Shown piece after piece: positions 17,388-27,755 of a stretch of 64,000 bases of DNA (the first letter of the stretch is position 1; the number at the start of each line of letters is the position of its first letter). Source of the stretch: a bacterium. GTDB lineage: Bacteria > Bacillota > Bacilli > Lactobacillales > Streptococcaceae. The stretch covers positions 1 through 64,000 of the forward strand of contig CAJNCY010000006.1 in the NCBI GenBank assembly GCA_905221375.1, given 5' to 3'. The position numbers and the translations under genes are program-made. The notes under the pieces are model-generated. The model made no database searches. It was given only the letters and a program-made list of their open reading frames with translations, and was not told where the DNA came from.

Positions 17388-18611
17388 ATGACTTATCCAA
17401 ATCTCTTGGACCGCTTCTTAACCTACGTTAAGGTCAACACGCGCTCTGATGAACACTCTACTACTACTCCAAGTACACAGAGTCAGGTTGACTTCGCGAC
17501 CAATGTCCTGATTCCAGAAATGAAACGTGTTGGACTTCAAAACGTCTACTACCTTCCAAATGGTTTTGCGATTGGTACCTTACCAGCTAATGATCCGTCT
17601 TTCACACGTAAGATTGGCTTCATTTCCCACATGGATACTGCTGATTTTAATGCCGAAGGAGTCAATCCTCAGGTGATTGAAAACTATGATGGTGGTGTGA
17701 TTGAACTAGGAAATTCTGGTTTTAAGCTAGATCCAGCTGACTTTAAGAGTCTAGAGAAATATCCAGGACAAACGCTCATCACAACCGATGGAACAACCTT
17801 ACTAGGTGCTGATGACAAGTCAGGGATTGCTGAAATTATGACAGCTATTGAATATCTGACTGCCCATCCTGAAATCAAGCACTGTGAGATTCGTGTTGGT
17901 TTTGGTCCAGATGAGGAAATCGGTGTTGGTGCCAATAAATTTGATGCTAAAGATTTTGATGTGGATTTTGCCTACACTGTTGATGGTGGTCCGCTAGGTG
18001 AGCTTCAATACGAGACTTTCTCAGCAGCTGGAGCTGAATTGCATTTCCAAGGACGTAATGTTCACCCTGGTACTGCCAAAGGGCAAATGGTCAACGCCCT
18101 TCAGTTAGCAATTGATTTTCATAATCAACTTCCAGAGAATGACCGTCCCGAGTTAACGGATGGTTACCAAGGTTTCTATCACCTTATGGATGTGACAGGT
18201 AGTGTCGAGGAGGCGCGTGCAAGCTACATCATTCGTGATTTTGAAAAAGATGCCTTTGAAGCACGTAAAGCAACTATGCAGTCTATCGCTGATAAAATGA
18301 ATCAAGAACTTGGGAGCGACCGTGTCACTATCAACTTGACAGACCAGTACTACAATATGAAAGAAGTCATTGAAAAAGATATGACGCCAATTACCATTGC
18401 CAAAGCTGTTATGGAAGACCTAGGAATCACACCTATTATCGAACCAATCCGTGGTGGAACAGATGGCTCTAAAATTTCCTTTATGGGAATCCCTACTCCA
18501 AATATCTTTGCTGGTGGCGAGAATATGCACGGACGTTTTGAATACGTTAGCCTTCATACTATGGAACGTGCAGTTGATACAATCATTGGTATCGTAGCTT
18601 ATAAAGACTAA
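17388..18611 (+). CDS. pepT: Peptidase T (tripeptide aminopeptidase)
   Basis: A dizinc M20B peptidase of 407 residues that removes the N-terminal residue of tripeptides in the cytoplasm. Zn ligands and catalytic residues are visible: His81 and Asp83 in SHMDTAD, the GADDKSG aspartate, GPDEEIGVG with the catalytic Glu and ligand Glu, VDGGPLGE with an Asp, and a C-terminal His in [16 protein letters not shown] precedes the ATG. Monocistronic. Confidence 0.96.
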   Translation: MTYPNLLDRFLTYVKVNTRSDEHSTTTPSTQSQVDFATNVLIPEMKRVGLQNVYYLPNGFAIGTLPANDPSFTRKIGFISHMDTADFNAEGVNPQVIENYDGGVIELGNSGFKLDPADFKSLEKYPGQTLITTDGTTLLGADDKSGIAEIMTAIEYLTAHPEIKHCEIRVGFGPDEEIGVGANKFDAKDFDVDFAYTVDGGPLGELQYETFSAAGAELHFQGRNVHPGTAKGQMVNALQLAIDFHNQLPENDRPELTDGYQGFYHLMDVTGSVEEARASYIIRDFEKDAFEARKATMQSIADKMNQELGSDRVTINLTDQYYNMKEVIEKDMTPITIAKAVMEDLGITPIIEPIRGGTDGSKISFMGIPTPNIFAGGENMHGRFEYVSLHTMERAVDTIIGIVAYKD

Positions 18612-18668
18612 AAATAGGCTGGGCAAAAACTCAATTTTAAGAGAAAATGAAGTAAATCTTCCCACAAT

Positions 18669-18715
18669 AAAACGCATAGTATCAAGTTCTTTCGGCTCCT
18701 GATACTATGCGTTTT
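18669..18715. terminator. Long bidirectional hairpin between pepT and pta
   Basis: AAAACGCATAGTATCA (18669-18684) and TGATACTATGCGTTTT (18700-18715) form a perfect 16-bp stem. It has A and T tracts on both sides and lies between convergent genes, so it can terminate both. The preceding GGCTGGGCAAAAACTC (from about 18617) resembles common intergenic sequence in this group, so it may belong to a small repeat family. Confidence 0.8.
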
Positions 18716-18752
18716 TTGATTATAAATACGAATTATTTAGTACAATTTCTCT

Positions 18753-19727
18753 TTATTGATGAACTGCTTGAGCTGCTGTGATAAGGGTCAACTTATACAC
18801 ATCATCTGCATTACATCCACGAGACAGGTCGTTAACTGGCTTGTTCAAACCTTGCAAAACAGGTCCTACAGCCGCAAAACCACCAAGGCGTTCGGCCATC
18901 TTGTAGCCAATATTTCCTGCCTCGATACCTGGGAAGATAAAGACATTTGCTTGACCAGCTACCGTACTTCCAGGAGCTTTCAGAGCAGCAGTTTCTGGAA
19001 CAAAGGCCGCATCAAATTGCAATTCCCCATCGATTTCAAGATCAGGGCGCAAGTCGTGAGCAATTTTAGTTGCTTCCACTACCTTATCAACGCTTTCACC
19101 AAACCCAGAACCTTTAGTAGAATAGCTTAGCATAGCAATTTTAGGCTCGATGCCAAACATCTTAGCTGTTATTGCTGAGTTGATGGCAATTTCAGCCAAG
19201 GCTTCTGCATCAGGATTGATGTTGATAGCACAGTCTCCAAACAGGTAACGCTCTGTACCACGTACCATAAGGAAGGCACCTGAAGTACGCGTTACATTTG
19301 GACGAGTTTTGATGATTTGTAGGGCTGGGCGAACTGTTGAAGCAGTTGAATGAATCGCACCTGATACCATTCCATCAACCAAGCCCAAGTATACCAACAT
19401 AACACCAAAATAGTTGACATCTTCAACCAAAACCTTGCGTGCATCTTCTTCAGACATTTTGCCCTTACGGCGCTCCACTAGGGCAGCAACCATTTCTTCA
19501 AATTGAGGATAATTTTGAGGGTCGATGACTTCATAACCATCCATGATCCCTTCGATTTCAAGATAGATTTTAATTTTTTCAGGATTTCCGAGCAAAACAG
19601 GAATCACTTCTGTTTCTTTTACCAAGCGTTTAGTGGCTTGAAGAATACGTGGCTCTTCCCCTTCAGGGAGAACGATACGAGCATTTTTACCAACAAGGTT
19701 GGCTTTGAGACTTTCAAAAACTTCCAT
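18753..19727 (-). CDS. pta: Phosphate acetyltransferase
   Basis: A 324-residue enzyme converting acetyl-CoA plus phosphate to acetyl phosphate, which acetate kinase uses to make ATP. The short single-domain form typical of Gram-positives. Conserved segments include VLPEGEEPRIL near the start, GMVSGAIHSTASTVRPALQ, and the C-terminal PVNDLSRGCNADDVY. It lies next to the rluD-nadK-relQ block and may be its last gene (44-bp gap), with AAAGGAGAAAA before the ATG. Confidence 0.95.
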   Translation of the reverse strand: MEVFESLKANLVGKNARIVLPEGEEPRILQATKRLVKETEVIPVLLGNPEKIKIYLEIEGIMDGYEVIDPQNYPQFEEMVAALVERRKGKMSEEDARKVLVEDVNYFGVMLVYLGLVDGMVSGAIHSTASTVRPALQIIKTRPNVTRTSGAFLMVRGTERYLFGDCAININPDAEALAEIAINSAITAKMFGIEPKIAMLSYSTKGSGFGESVDKVVEATKIAHDLRPDLEIDGELQFDAAFVPETAALKAPGSTVAGQANVFIFPGIEAGNIGYKMAERLGGFAAVGPVLQGLNKPVNDLSRGCNADDVYKLTLITAAQAVHQ

Positions 19728-19770
19728 GAGTTTTCTCCTTTAAAAAATAAATTATACTCTGAATTACTTT

Positions 19771-20667
19771 TTATAGAGTATTAGTTGATAACTGGGTAAT
19801 TAGGTTACTGAAATCATCCGGTAAGGGACTTTCTAACTGCAAGTCCTGCTCTAGAAATGGATGATAAAAGGATAGGTAATGGCAATGCAAGGCCTGACGT
19901 TGGATGCCGTCGTCCAGGCTACCACCATACAAATCATCTCCCAACAAAGGAAAACCGATATGGGAAAAATGGACTCGGATTTGGTGAGTACGTCCAGTAT
20001 GTAGACGAATGTCAACCAAGTGAATATTTCCATAAGAAGCTACAATTTTATATGATGTATGGGCATACTTTCCACCTTTAGCTACTCTTCTAGTAATAAT
20101 GGAGTCTTCATCACGCGCAATCGGGGCAATAATTTCCCCCTCTGCTTCCAAGTGTCCATCACCTTTAACCAAGGCAAAGTAGCGTTTCTCGATAGATTTC
20201 TTCTGCAACTGCTTGTCTAATCGTGCATGGGCATAGCCGTGCTTAGCAAAGAGCATCAAGCCAGAAGTATCTCGATCAAGCCTAGTCACAATGTGAACCT
20301 GCTGATTTTCGTAATTTTGCTTGACATAGTAACCCTTCATAAAATTGGCAATGGTATTGGAATGGTTGACACTAGGAATAGAAGCAACTCCATAGGGTTT
20401 ATTCAAAACTAGAAAATGGTCATCCTCATAGAGAATATCCAGTGGGCGCTCGATTGCTTCCAGAGTTTCAAAACCTTCCTCAGCGGGAATATCGATAGTA
20501 ACGCGGTCTCCAATATCCAATAGATAAGTTGCATTTTGCGGTTGGTCATTGACCCGAATAGCTCCGCCTCGAAACTTAATCTTGGCCAAAAGTCCCTTAG
20601 AAACCTCGTGCTTTTTCAAAAAGGTCTTAACCTTGACGTGCTCATCTGCGATAAATTCAAACCTCAT
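19771..20667 (-). CDS. RluD-family ribosomal large-subunit pseudouridine synthase
   Basis: A 298-residue enzyme isomerising uridine to pseudouridine in RNA. An S4-like RNA-binding region (about 14-60) precedes the catalytic domain with the RLDRDTSGL signature, where Asp131 is the nucleophile. Exact target sites in 23S rRNA (RluD, RluC or RluA type) cannot be assigned by eye. Its ATG overlaps the end of nadK by 4 bp (ATGA-type), so translation is coupled. Confidence 0.9.
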   Translation of the reverse strand: MRFEFIADEHVKVKTFLKKHEVSKGLLAKIKFRGGAIRVNDQPQNATYLLDIGDRVTIDIPAEEGFETLEAIERPLDILYEDDHFLVLNKPYGVASIPSVNHSNTIANFMKGYYVKQNYENQQVHIVTRLDRDTSGLMLFAKHGYAHARLDKQLQKKSIEKRYFALVKGDGHLEAEGEIIAPIARDEDSIITRRVAKGGKYAHTSYKIVASYGNIHLVDIRLHTGRTHQIRVHFSHIGFPLLGDDLYGGSLDDGIQRQALHCHYLSFYHPFLEQDLQLESPLPDDFSNLITQLSTNTL

Positions 20668-21482
20668 TCATCCACCTCGCCGATGAAAGCATCCTTAACA
20701 CGGTTCCAGAAACTGGTATGGCTAGGAGTCGCAACAAAGTGAATCTTATGATGATCAATTTGATACTCAATTCGCTCGATATTGCGGAAAGAATACACAC
20801 TATTATCCACCGAAATGGTATGGTAATCGTTTCTCGTTGGAATGAGTTCAATCTTATCCTTCTTAGGAACAATAATGGAAGAGCCCAGCGTTCGATAGAC
20901 ACGATTGTTTAGGCTGGCAATTTCCGTCAACTGAAGAGCTTCAATGGTAGGATGTAACACTGCACCCCCAAGAGACTTGTTATAGGCTGTACTACCAGTC
21001 GGGGTTGAAACTGTTAAGCCATCTCCGCGAAAGCGTTCAAAGGGAACACCATTGATGACAATATCTGCTACCATGGTTCGATCAGACCTGCGGATGCTGG
21101 CTTCATTGAGGGCACGAAAAATCTTGACCTCTCCATTTCCAAGAAAAACCTTCACATTCAAAACAGGATAAGAAACCCTTGCTCCAGTATCTAGCTGCAA
21201 ATTAGTCATCAACTTATCCAACTCAAAATCACGATAGTCGGTATAAAAACCCAAATGTCCAGTATGAAGACCGATAAAGCGCACCTTATCAAGCTGGTCT
21301 TCGTACTTATGAAAGGCCGACAAGAGCATGCCATCCCCACCAATGGAAATGACAATGTCCGGATTGGTATCATTGAGTATAAACTGGTTTCTCTTCAAAC
21401 GATCTCTCAATTCATACAAAACCCTTTGACTCTGCGGTTTTCTATTAGCTATCAGATCAATTCGTTTACCTGTATTCTTCAT
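20664..21482 (-). CDS. nadK: NAD kinase
   Basis: A 272-residue ATP-NAD kinase making NADP. The GGDG motif ([13 protein letters not shown], near residue 47) and the GSTAYN substrate motif (about 151-157) are present. The ATG at 21482 gives the usual streptococcal length; a GTG four codons upstream (21494), with AGGA just before it, is a possible alternative. The gene starts inside relQ and is followed by the pseudouridine synthase with 4-bp overlap. Also named ppnK. Confidence 0.94.
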   Translation of the reverse strand: MKNTGKRIDLIANRKPQSQRVLYELRDRLKRNQFILNDTNPDIVISIGGDGMLLSAFHKYEDQLDKVRFIGLHTGHLGFYTDYRDFELDKLMTNLQLDTGARVSYPVLNVKVFLGNGEVKIFRALNEASIRRSDRTMVADIVINGVPFERFRGDGLTVSTPTGSTAYNKSLGGAVLHPTIEALQLTEIASLNNRVYRTLGSSIIVPKKDKIELIPTRNDYHTISVDNSVYSFRNIERIEYQIDHHKIHFVATPSHTSFWNRVKDAFIGEVDE

Positions 21483-22137
21483 CTGTATCGTCACTATTTC
21501 CTACACCGTCATTTAATTTTCTACTCAAAGGATCAAAAAGAGCCTGGGCTTCCTGGATATCATCACGAATTTTACCCATTTCTTCATCCAACTGATGAGC
21601 AATCTTGGCTGTAATTTCCAGTCGCTTCTTTATCTCCTCTGGGAAATCCCCTTGGTACTTGTAGTTGAGAGAATGTTCTATTGTTGCCCAGAAATTCATG
21701 GCCAAGGTACGTATTTGAATTTCCGCCAAAATGGTCTTGGCACCATTAATAGTGTCAACCGTATATTCTACTACCACGTGATAGGAACGGTAGCCTGACG
21801 CTTTTCGATGAGTAATGTAATCTCGCTCCTGTATGATTCGCATATCCTGACGCTTGTGCAAAATCTCAACCACTTCTCGGACATCATCTACAAACTGAAC
21901 CATCACACGCAAACCAGCAATATCCTGTAAATCGTGTTCCAAGGTCGCATAAGTAATACCGCGACGGGCCATTTTTTCTTTTATACTCTCAATTGGCTTG
22001 ACCCGACCAGTCACAAACTCAATCGGAGAATGCTTATTTTGCTTACGATATTGCTTACGAATACCACGAAGTTTAATCTTTAACTCACCAACAGCTTGAA
22101 TGTAAGGATCTAGAAATTCTTCCCATTCTAAGGTCAT
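21466..22137 (-). CDS. relQ: Small alarmone synthetase RelQ
   Basis: A 223-residue single-domain (p)ppGpp synthetase. It has the RelA/SpoT synthetase fold ([44 protein letters not shown] and [17 protein letters not shown]) but no hydrolase, TGS or ACT domain, so it belongs to the RelQ/SAS1 class, a tetramer in characterised relatives. It would respond to cell-wall or other stress independently of RelA. First gene of the leftward relQ-nadK-rluD unit, divergent from the CYTH gene. Confidence 0.93.
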   Translation of the reverse strand: MTLEWEEFLDPYIQAVGELKIKLRGIRKQYRKQNKHSPIEFVTGRVKPIESIKEKMARRGITYATLEHDLQDIAGLRVMVQFVDDVREVVEILHKRQDMRIIQERDYITHRKASGYRSYHVVVEYTVDTINGAKTILAEIQIRTLAMNFWATIEHSLNYKYQGDFPEEIKKRLEITAKIAHQLDEEMGKIRDDIQEAQALFDPLSRKLNDGVGNSDDTDEEYR

Positions 22138-22264
22138 AAATTCTCCCTTGTTCTCATATTATCCTTCAAAAATATCTTTGATTTTTTCTCCAGATTCATA
22201 TACAATAAATACAAAGCTATTATATCATAAATCCGCTTTCAACGATAAAGAAAAGGTAAGAAAA

Positions 22265-22834
22265 ATGAAACATTTAGAAATTGAATTGAAAACACTCTTG
22301 AAAAAAGATGAATACGATCGTCTAAAAGAGCAGTTCACAAGTGTCACTCCTATTCTTCAAAAAAATTACTACATAGACACGCCTGATTTTGAACTACGAG
22401 AAAAGAAATTCGCTATGCGCATTCGAACCTTTGAAGACTGGGCTGAATTGACACTCAAAGTCCCTCAAAGTGTTGGAAACATGGAATACAATCAAAAATT
22501 GCAACTAACAGATGCTAACAACTATATGAGCAAAGAAGAACTTCCTCAAGGGCTTGTACTGGATGAATTAGCAAAACATGGTATCCGAAGCAAAAAATGG
22601 CAGGTTCTTGGTTGTCTAACAACGCTTCGCTATGAAATGCAAACACCAATTGGCCTCATGGCACTGGATGAAAGTCAGTACTTTGATATGACAGATTACG
22701 AATTAGAGCTTGAGGTGGAAAATCACGAGCAAGGCAAGCAAGATTTCCAGCAATTTTTAGAGAAAAATCAGATTGCTTACCAAAAAGCTCCTTCAAAATT
22801 GGTTCGATTTATCAAAAGCATGAAAAATAGCTGA
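22265..22834 (+). CDS. CYTH-domain protein
   Basis: A 189-residue triphosphate-tunnel protein. The CYTH signature ExExK is at residues 5-9 (EIELK), followed by alternating basic and acidic strands (MRIRTFEDWAELTLK, ELELEVEN) that line the tunnel and bind triphosphates and metal. Family members include adenylate cyclases, thiamine triphosphatases and inorganic triphosphatases; the substrate here is unknown. The ATG at 22265 has AAAGG upstream. It is divergent from relQ and followed by prs. Confidence 0.85.
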   Translation: MKHLEIELKTLLKKDEYDRLKEQFTSVTPILQKNYYIDTPDFELREKKFAMRIRTFEDWAELTLKVPQSVGNMEYNQKLQLTDANNYMSKEELPQGLVLDELAKHGIRSKKWQVLGCLTTLRYEMQTPIGLMALDESQYFDMTDYELELEVENHEQGKQDFQQFLEKNQIAYQKAPSKLVRFIKSMKNS

Positions 22835-22945
22835 AATAATCTCTATTTTTTGGTAAAATAGAAAAGATAAAATACAAAAATCCCAGTTCATATAGGCTAG
22901 ACAGATATAGCTAGGATTTAAAAAGTTTACAGAGGACGGTCTATA

Positions 22946-23905
22946 ATGTCAGATAGAAAAAACATGAAACTTTTCGCACTCAACTCTAACCAAGAGATTG
23001 CACAGAAAATTGCCCAAGCTGTTGGTGTCCCACTTGGAAAACTATCATCACGTCAATTTTCAGACGGAGAAATCCAAGTAAATATCGAAGAAAGTGTCCG
23101 TGGTTATGATGTTTACATCATCCAGTCTACAAGTTTCCCTGTTAACAACCACCTAATGGAATTGTTGATCATGGTTGATGCTTGTGTTCGCGCAAGTGCC
23201 CACAGTATCAACGTTGTACTTCCATATTTTGGCTATGCACGTCAAGACCGTATTGCTTCACCTCGTGAGCCACTTACAGCTAAACTAGTGGCTAATATGC
23301 TGGTTAAGGCTGGTGTTGACCGTATCCTTACGCTTGATTTGCATGCTGTCCAGGTTCAAGGCTTCTTTGATATTCCTGTCGATAACCTCTATACAGTTCC
23401 CCTATTTGCTAAACATTACTGCGATAAGGGTCTCCTTGGCTCAGATGTTGTTGTCGTTAGCCCTAAAAATTCAGGTGTAAAACGTGCTCGTAGCTTGGCT
23501 GAATATCTTGATGCTCCTATCGCCATTATCGACTACCCTCAAGACGATGCAACTCGCAACGAAGGCTATATCATCGGTGATGTTGAAGGTAAAAAAGCAA
23601 TTTTGATTGATGATATTCTGAATACAGGACGTACCTTCTCTGAAGCTGCTAAAATCGTTGAACGTGAAGGGGCTACAGAAATTTATGCTGTTTCTAGCCA
23701 CGGCCTCTTCGTCGAAGGAGCTTCTGAACTTCTTGATAATACTAATATTAAAGAAATTCTTGTGACTGATTCAGTAGCAACAAAAGAAAAAACTCCTAAA
23801 AACGTATGCTACATCACTGCTAGTGAGTTAATTGGTGATGCCATCGTCCGTATTCACGAAAGAAAACCAGTCAGCCCACTCTTTGCTTACAACAAAAAGA
23901 AATAA
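22946..23905 (+). CDS. prs: Ribose-phosphate pyrophosphokinase
   Basis: A 319-residue PRPP synthetase converting ribose 5-phosphate plus ATP to PRPP, the precursor of purines, pyrimidines, NAD, histidine and tryptophan. Conserved motifs: the flexible-loop region YFGYARQDR, the [12 protein letters not shown] ribose-phosphate segment, and the PRPP loop [20 protein letters not shown] precedes the ATG. The 111-bp leader holds an imperfect 9-bp stem (22878-22886 with 22911-22919). The desulfurase gene follows after 9 bp. Confidence 0.96.
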   Translation: MSDRKNMKLFALNSNQEIAQKIAQAVGVPLGKLSSRQFSDGEIQVNIEESVRGYDVYIIQSTSFPVNNHLMELLIMVDACVRASAHSINVVLPYFGYARQDRIASPREPLTAKLVANMLVKAGVDRILTLDLHAVQVQGFFDIPVDNLYTVPLFAKHYCDKGLLGSDVVVVSPKNSGVKRARSLAEYLDAPIAIIDYPQDDATRNEGYIIGDVEGKKAILIDDILNTGRTFSEAAKIVEREGATEIYAVSSHGLFVEGASELLDNTNIKEILVTDSVATKEKTPKNVCYITASELIGDAIVRIHERKPVSPLFAYNKKK

Positions 23906-23914
23906 GGTGATTCT

Positions 23915-25030
23915 TTGATTTATTTGGACAATGCTGCAACGACTCCTATGTCAGCAGTTGCTATTTCAGCTATGACCAAGGTGATGCAAGAAACCCATGG
24001 CAATCCTTCTAGTATTCATGGTCATGGTCGTCAAGCTGGCAAACTCTTGCGAGAAGCCCGTCAGGAACTAGCTCAATTACTAGGAACAAAACCTCAACAT
24101 ATCTTTTTCTCTTCTGGTGGGACTGAAGGCAACAATACTGCCATCATCGGCTACTGCCTTCGCCACCAAGAACGAGGAAAACATATCATCACAACTGCCA
24201 TTGAGCACCATGCTGTCCTTGAAACGATTGATTACTTGGTTCAACACTTCGGTTTTGAAGTAACCATTATCCAGCCAAAAAATCAAGAAATCACAGCCCA
24301 ACAAATTCAAGAGGCCTTACGTGACGATACGATTTTGGTTTCTACCATGTTTGCCAACAATGAGACAGGAAACCTTCTTCCCATTGCTGAAATTGGCCAA
24401 ATACTCAAGCAACACCCTGCTGCCTATCATGTTGATGCAGTTCAAGCTATCGGAAAAATCCCTATTCACCCAGAAGAATTGGGCATTGATTTTCTCACTG
24501 CTTCAGCCCATAAATTCCATGGCCCTAAGGGAATCGGCTTTCTCTACGCATCTAGCATGGACTTTGATGCCTATCTCCATGGCGGAGACCAAGAACAGAA
24601 AAAACGTGCAGGGACTGAAAATCTAGCTGCTATTGTTAGCATGGTTGCAGCCCTAAAAGAAGACCTAGAAAAACAAGAAGAACATTTTCAACATGTACAA
24701 AATCTAGAGACTGCCTTTCTTTCTGAGCTTGAGGGAGTTCAGTATTACCTGAATAGAGGAGAACATCATCTTCCTTATGTTCTCAATATTGGATTTCCTG
24801 GTCAGAAAAACGACCTTTTACTCCTCCGTCTAGATTTAGCTGGAATTTCTATCTCTACTGGTTCAGCCTGTACGGCAGGTGTTGTCCAATCCAGCCATGT
24901 TCTTGAAGCCATGTACGGGGCAAATTCAGAACGCTTGAAGGAATCCGTTCGCATCAGTTTGTCTCCACAAAATACTATCGAAGATCTACAAACCCTCGCA
25001 AAAACCTTAAAAGAAATTATCGGAGGTTAA
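23915..25030 (+). CDS. NifS/IscS-like cysteine desulfurase
   Basis: A 371-residue fold-type I PLP enzyme that takes sulfur from cysteine. PLP lysine Lys200 in SAHKFHGPKG, cofactor contacts His98-His99 and VDAVQAIGK, and the catalytic Cys319 in STGSACTAG are all seen. The start is TTG at 23915, preceded by AAGGTGA at proper spacing. It is translated after prs and before two small conserved proteins, DUF1831 and DUF4649. The sulfur acceptor is unknown; thiolation of tRNA or thiazole is more likely than Fe-S assembly, as streptococci use SufS. Confidence 0.9.
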   Translation: MIYLDNAATTPMSAVAISAMTKVMQETHGNPSSIHGHGRQAGKLLREARQELAQLLGTKPQHIFFSSGGTEGNNTAIIGYCLRHQERGKHIITTAIEHHAVLETIDYLVQHFGFEVTIIQPKNQEITAQQIQEALRDDTILVSTMFANNETGNLLPIAEIGQILKQHPAAYHVDAVQAIGKIPIHPEELGIDFLTASAHKFHGPKGIGFLYASSMDFDAYLHGGDQEQKKRAGTENLAAIVSMVAALKEDLEKQEEHFQHVQNLETAFLSELEGVQYYLNRGEHHLPYVLNIGFPGQKNDLLLLRLDLAGISISTGSACTAGVVQSSHVLEAMYGANSERLKESVRISLSPQNTIEDLQTLAKTLKEIIGG

Positions 25031-25034
25031 CCTT

Positions 25035-25382
25035 ATGGCATTTGAAAAAACCATTCAGTTAAAAAATTGTCGTTACGACTACACTCTTAGCCCGTCTGTT
25101 AAGAAATTCACCCTTAAGGACAACACATTTTTTGAGACAAAAGTTGGGAACTATGAACTGACTCGCCTTTTGGAAAAAGTGCCAAACAGCGGTGAAGGCT
25201 TCCAACTAAAAATCATCATTAACAAGGAACTCACAGGGGCTAAAATCAATATCACTGACAAGTTCGGTCTTCGTCTGGTTGATATTTTCAAATCAGAAGA
25301 CCACCACATTCATCAGGAAAAATTCTACTTCCTCATGGATAGTTTGGTAGAACGTGGTGTCTTTACAAAATCTGAAAGATAG
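25035..25382 (+). CDS. DUF1831 family protein
   Basis: A 115-residue soluble protein of the DUF1831 family, commonly located next to a cysteine desulfurase in lactic-acid bacteria. No catalytic motif is apparent; it alternates strands and charged residues (FEKTIQLKNCRYDYTLSPSVKKF). It starts 4 bp after the desulfurase gene, which suggests a functional link to sulfur transfer, but this is inference from context. Confidence 0.72.
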   Translation: MAFEKTIQLKNCRYDYTLSPSVKKFTLKDNTFFETKVGNYELTRLLEKVPNSGEGFQLKIIINKELTGAKINITDKFGLRLVDIFKSEDHHIHQEKFYFLMDSLVERGVFTKSER

Positions 25383-25389
25383 GTCCCGT

Positions 25390-25605
25390 ATGTTTAAACT
25401 AACCTATATAGACAGCTATCATGTAGAGCGGACTCTCAAGTACGAAGATTATGAGGCACTCATGCTGGCTTTGTCAGGCTGTGTGACCCTACCAGATACA
25501 CTTTATGTGACTTCTTTAACCTTTAAGGGACAAGAAGTTTATCAAGGTCTGGTCGGAGACCTCTACCGTTTTCTATCACATGCAGATTTTTTACATCAAA
25601 ACTAA
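25390..25605 (+). CDS. DUF4649 family small protein
   Basis: A 71-residue protein starting MFKLTYIDSYHVERTLKY; a 12-codon upward extension overlaps the DUF1831 gene. It matches the DUF4649 family of streptococcal proteins of unknown function. The stop codon is inside the following terminator. Last gene of the prs-desulfurase-DUF1831-DUF4649 unit. Confidence 0.7.
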   Translation: MFKLTYIDSYHVERTLKYEDYEALMLALSGCVTLPDTLYVTSLTFKGQEVYQGLVGDLYRFLSHADFLHQN

Positions 25606-25624
25606 GATTTTTCTTAGTTTTTTC
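25598..25624 (+). terminator. Terminator of the prs-desulfurase operon
   Basis: AAAACTAAGA (25598-25607) pairs with TCTTAGTTTT (25612-25621), followed by TTTC. The stop codon of the last gene lies in the stem. Confidence 0.85.
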
Positions 25625-25630
25625 TTGTTT

Positions 25631-25648
25631 TTGTTGATTTTTTCACAA
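25631..25648 (+). promoter_or_regulatory. Possible Rex operator upstream of rex
   Basis: TTGTTG, six bases, TCACAA: the right half matches the Rex consensus TTGTGA-N6-TCACAA exactly, the left half in four of six positions. It lies just before a -10-like TATAAA and 40 bp before the rex start. Autoregulation is plausible; weak evidence. Confidence 0.35.
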
Positions 25649-25687
25649 TGTTTCTATAAAATAGAAGAATAGAAAGGTTGTGATTTT

Positions 25688-26329
25688 GTGAAAGATAAAC
25701 AGTCTGCTATTCCAAAAGCTACAGCGAAAAGACTCTCTCTCTACTATCGAATTTTTAAGAGATTTCATGCAGAAAAGATTGAACGTGCCAACTCTAAGCA
25801 AATCGCAGAGGCTATCGGTATTGATTCAGCGACCGTACGTCGTGATTTTTCCTATTTTGGTGAACTAGGTCGTCGTGGTTTTGGCTATGATGTCAAAAAA
25901 CTGATGACGTTTTTTGCCGATTTGCTCAATGATAACTCTATTACCAATGTCATGCTGGTTGGTATTGGTAATATGGGCCATGCTCTTCTCCACTATCGCT
26001 TCCATGAGCGTAACAAGATGAAGATTATCATGGCCTTTGACCTTGATGACCATCCTGAAGTCGGTAGCCAAACTCCTGATGGGATTCCCATTTACGGAAT
26101 TTCTCAAATTAAGGATAAAATCCAGGATGCTGATGTGAAGACTGCTATCCTGACTGTTCCTAGCGTTAAATCCCAAGAGGTTGCCAATCTCTTGGTGAAT
26201 GCTGGCGTGAAAGGAATTCTCAGTTTTTCACCAGTCCACCTGCATTTACCAAAAGATGTGGTCGTTCAGTATGTCGATTTGACAAGTGAACTCCAAACCC
26301 TCCTCTATTTCATGCGAAAAGAGGATTAG
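25688..26329 (+). CDS. rex: Redox-sensing transcriptional repressor Rex
   Basis: A 213-residue dimeric repressor that senses the NADH/NAD+ ratio and controls fermentation and dehydrogenase genes. N-terminal winged helix (about 1-80, with [32 protein letters not shown]) and C-terminal Rossmann domain with [10 protein letters not shown] (about 95-104). Start is GTG at 25688 with GAAAGG upstream. Followed closely by the amidotransferase-like gene, 17 bp away, which is probably cotranscribed. Confidence 0.95.
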   Translation: MKDKQSAIPKATAKRLSLYYRIFKRFHAEKIERANSKQIAEAIGIDSATVRRDFSYFGELGRRGFGYDVKKLMTFFADLLNDNSITNVMLVGIGNMGHALLHYRFHERNKMKIIMAFDLDDHPEVGSQTPDGIPIYGISQIKDKIQDADVKTAILTVPSVKSQEVANLLVNAGVKGILSFSPVHLHLPKDVVVQYVDLTSELQTLLYFMRKED

Positions 26330-26346
26330 AAAGCGAAAATCATTTT

Positions 26347-27036
26347 ATGAAAAAACCAGTTATTGGGATTACAGGAAACGAAAAAACTCATCCAGATGAT
26401 GACATCATGATGAGCTACGCAGCAAAAGGCTTTGTGGAAGGCGTTAAAGACGCTGGAGGGATTCCCATCATCCTACCGATTGGTGATCAAGAAATGGCCT
26501 GCCACTATATCAGTATGATTGACAAGCTTATCTTGACAGGTGGGCAAAATGTTGATCCTAAATTCTATGGTGAACCAAAAACTATTGATAGCGATGACTA
26601 TCACCTTCAAAGAGATATCTTCGAACTGGCCCTCATCAAGGAAGCTATTAAACAGAAAAAGCCTATTTTCTCTGTCTGCCGTGGGACTCAACTCTTTAAC
26701 GTTGCTATGGGTGGAACTCTGTATCAAGATATAGAAGACCACTGGCAAGATTGTTCTGCCGAGTACACAACTCAACGCTTGGTGACAGAACCAGATACCG
26801 TTCTCCGAGAAATCTATGGAGAAATTTCCCATATCAACTCCTTCCACCACCAGAGCATCAAGGATTTAGCACCAAATTTAAAGATTGCGGCTCATGATCC
26901 TAAGGATGGTATCATTGAAGCTGTCATAAGTACGGATGATGTCGCCTTTCTCGGTGTCCAATGGCATCCAGAATTTCTATTTGAAAATCGTCCCAAAGAT
27001 AAAAACCTCTTTGACTATATCGTTAATGAACTTTAA
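26347..27036 (+). CDS. Class I glutamine amidotransferase-like gamma-glutamyl hydrolase
   Basis: A 229-residue peptidase C26 protein. The nucleophile Cys is in [15 protein letters not shown] (near residue 116), and the His-Glu pair is in VQWHPEF (about 210). The family includes PuuD gamma-glutamyl-GABA hydrolase and related enzymes; the streptococcal substrate is not established. It is probably cotranscribed with rex. Its stop overlaps the radC stop by 3 bp on the opposite strand. Confidence 0.87.
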   Translation: MKKPVIGITGNEKTHPDDDIMMSYAAKGFVEGVKDAGGIPIILPIGDQEMACHYISMIDKLILTGGQNVDPKFYGEPKTIDSDDYHLQRDIFELALIKEAIKQKKPIFSVCRGTQLFNVAMGGTLYQDIEDHWQDCSAEYTTQRLVTEPDTVLREIYGEISHINSFHHQSIKDLAPNLKIAAHDPKDGIIEAVISTDDVAFLGVQWHPEFLFENRPKDKNLFDYIVNEL

Positions 27037-27713
27037 ATTAAATCTGTCTTTTCACGATAACTAAAGTAACTGGAGTGAGAGACAATCAAATGGTCCAAGA
27101 GGACAATTCCCATCAGATCGCAGGCTTCTTTGACAAGTTTAGTGACATGATCATCATTTCGGCTAGGGGCCACCGCTCCTGAAGGATGATTATGAACTAG
27201 AATGAGAGAGGTCGCCATATGCTTGATGGCATAATGAAGAATCTCTCGCGGTTCAGCGATACTGCGAGTGGCAGAGCCGATAAAAATGGTCTGTTGATGG
27301 ATGATTTGATTTTGAGTATTGAGATAGAGCGCCACCAGGTGCTCTTGTTTTTTATGGCCCAATTCCTGTTGCATCTTCTTGGCCAGCTTTTGACTACTGA
27401 GAATACTTTCCATTTCAAGGGTCTCGTGTTTATGAATACGATGCCCCAGTTCAATCATAGCTTGTAATTCTATTGCCTTAACACGGCCGATACCAGATAG
27501 ACTCTGCAATTCCTGCAGGGTCATTTTTTTCAAATCTGTTAGGCTTGAAAGATTATTCAAGACTTTCTGGGCAATTTCAAAAACACTGGACTGACGTGTC
27601 CCTGTTCTGAGTAAAATAGCTAGCAACTCTTGGTTACTGAGCGCTTCCACTCCTTCTTTGGCCAGTCTCTCTCTTGGTAATAATGAATCTTCTTGGAATG
27701 AAATACTGTACAT
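27033..27713 (-). CDS. radC: RadC (JAB/MPN domain) protein
   Basis: A 226-residue protein with an N-terminal helix-hairpin-helix region ([20 protein letters not shown], about 65-85) and a C-terminal JAMM motif (LVHNHPSG...ND, about 175-190). Widely conserved, once linked to DNA repair; its biochemical role is unsettled. The ATG at 27713 has AGGAGGA upstream; an upstream GTG frame start overlaps that ribosome site and is rejected. Convergent with the amidotransferase-like gene. Confidence 0.93.
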   Translation of the reverse strand: MYSISFQEDSLLPRERLAKEGVEALSNQELLAILLRTGTRQSSVFEIAQKVLNNLSSLTDLKKMTLQELQSLSGIGRVKAIELQAMIELGHRIHKHETLEMESILSSQKLAKKMQQELGHKKQEHLVALYLNTQNQIIHQQTIFIGSATRSIAEPREILHYAIKHMATSLILVHNHPSGAVAPSRNDDHVTKLVKEACDLMGIVLLDHLIVSHSSYFSYREKTDLI

Positions 27714-27755
27714 AAAAATCCTCCTCACTTTATTATTCGTGAGAAGGATGAAAAA

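Noticed and set aside
19754..19780. ATACTCT/AGAGTAT inverted repeat downstream of the pseudouridine synthase gene
   Set aside because: It looks like the edge of a BOX, but no boxB or boxC follows; too short to call an element.
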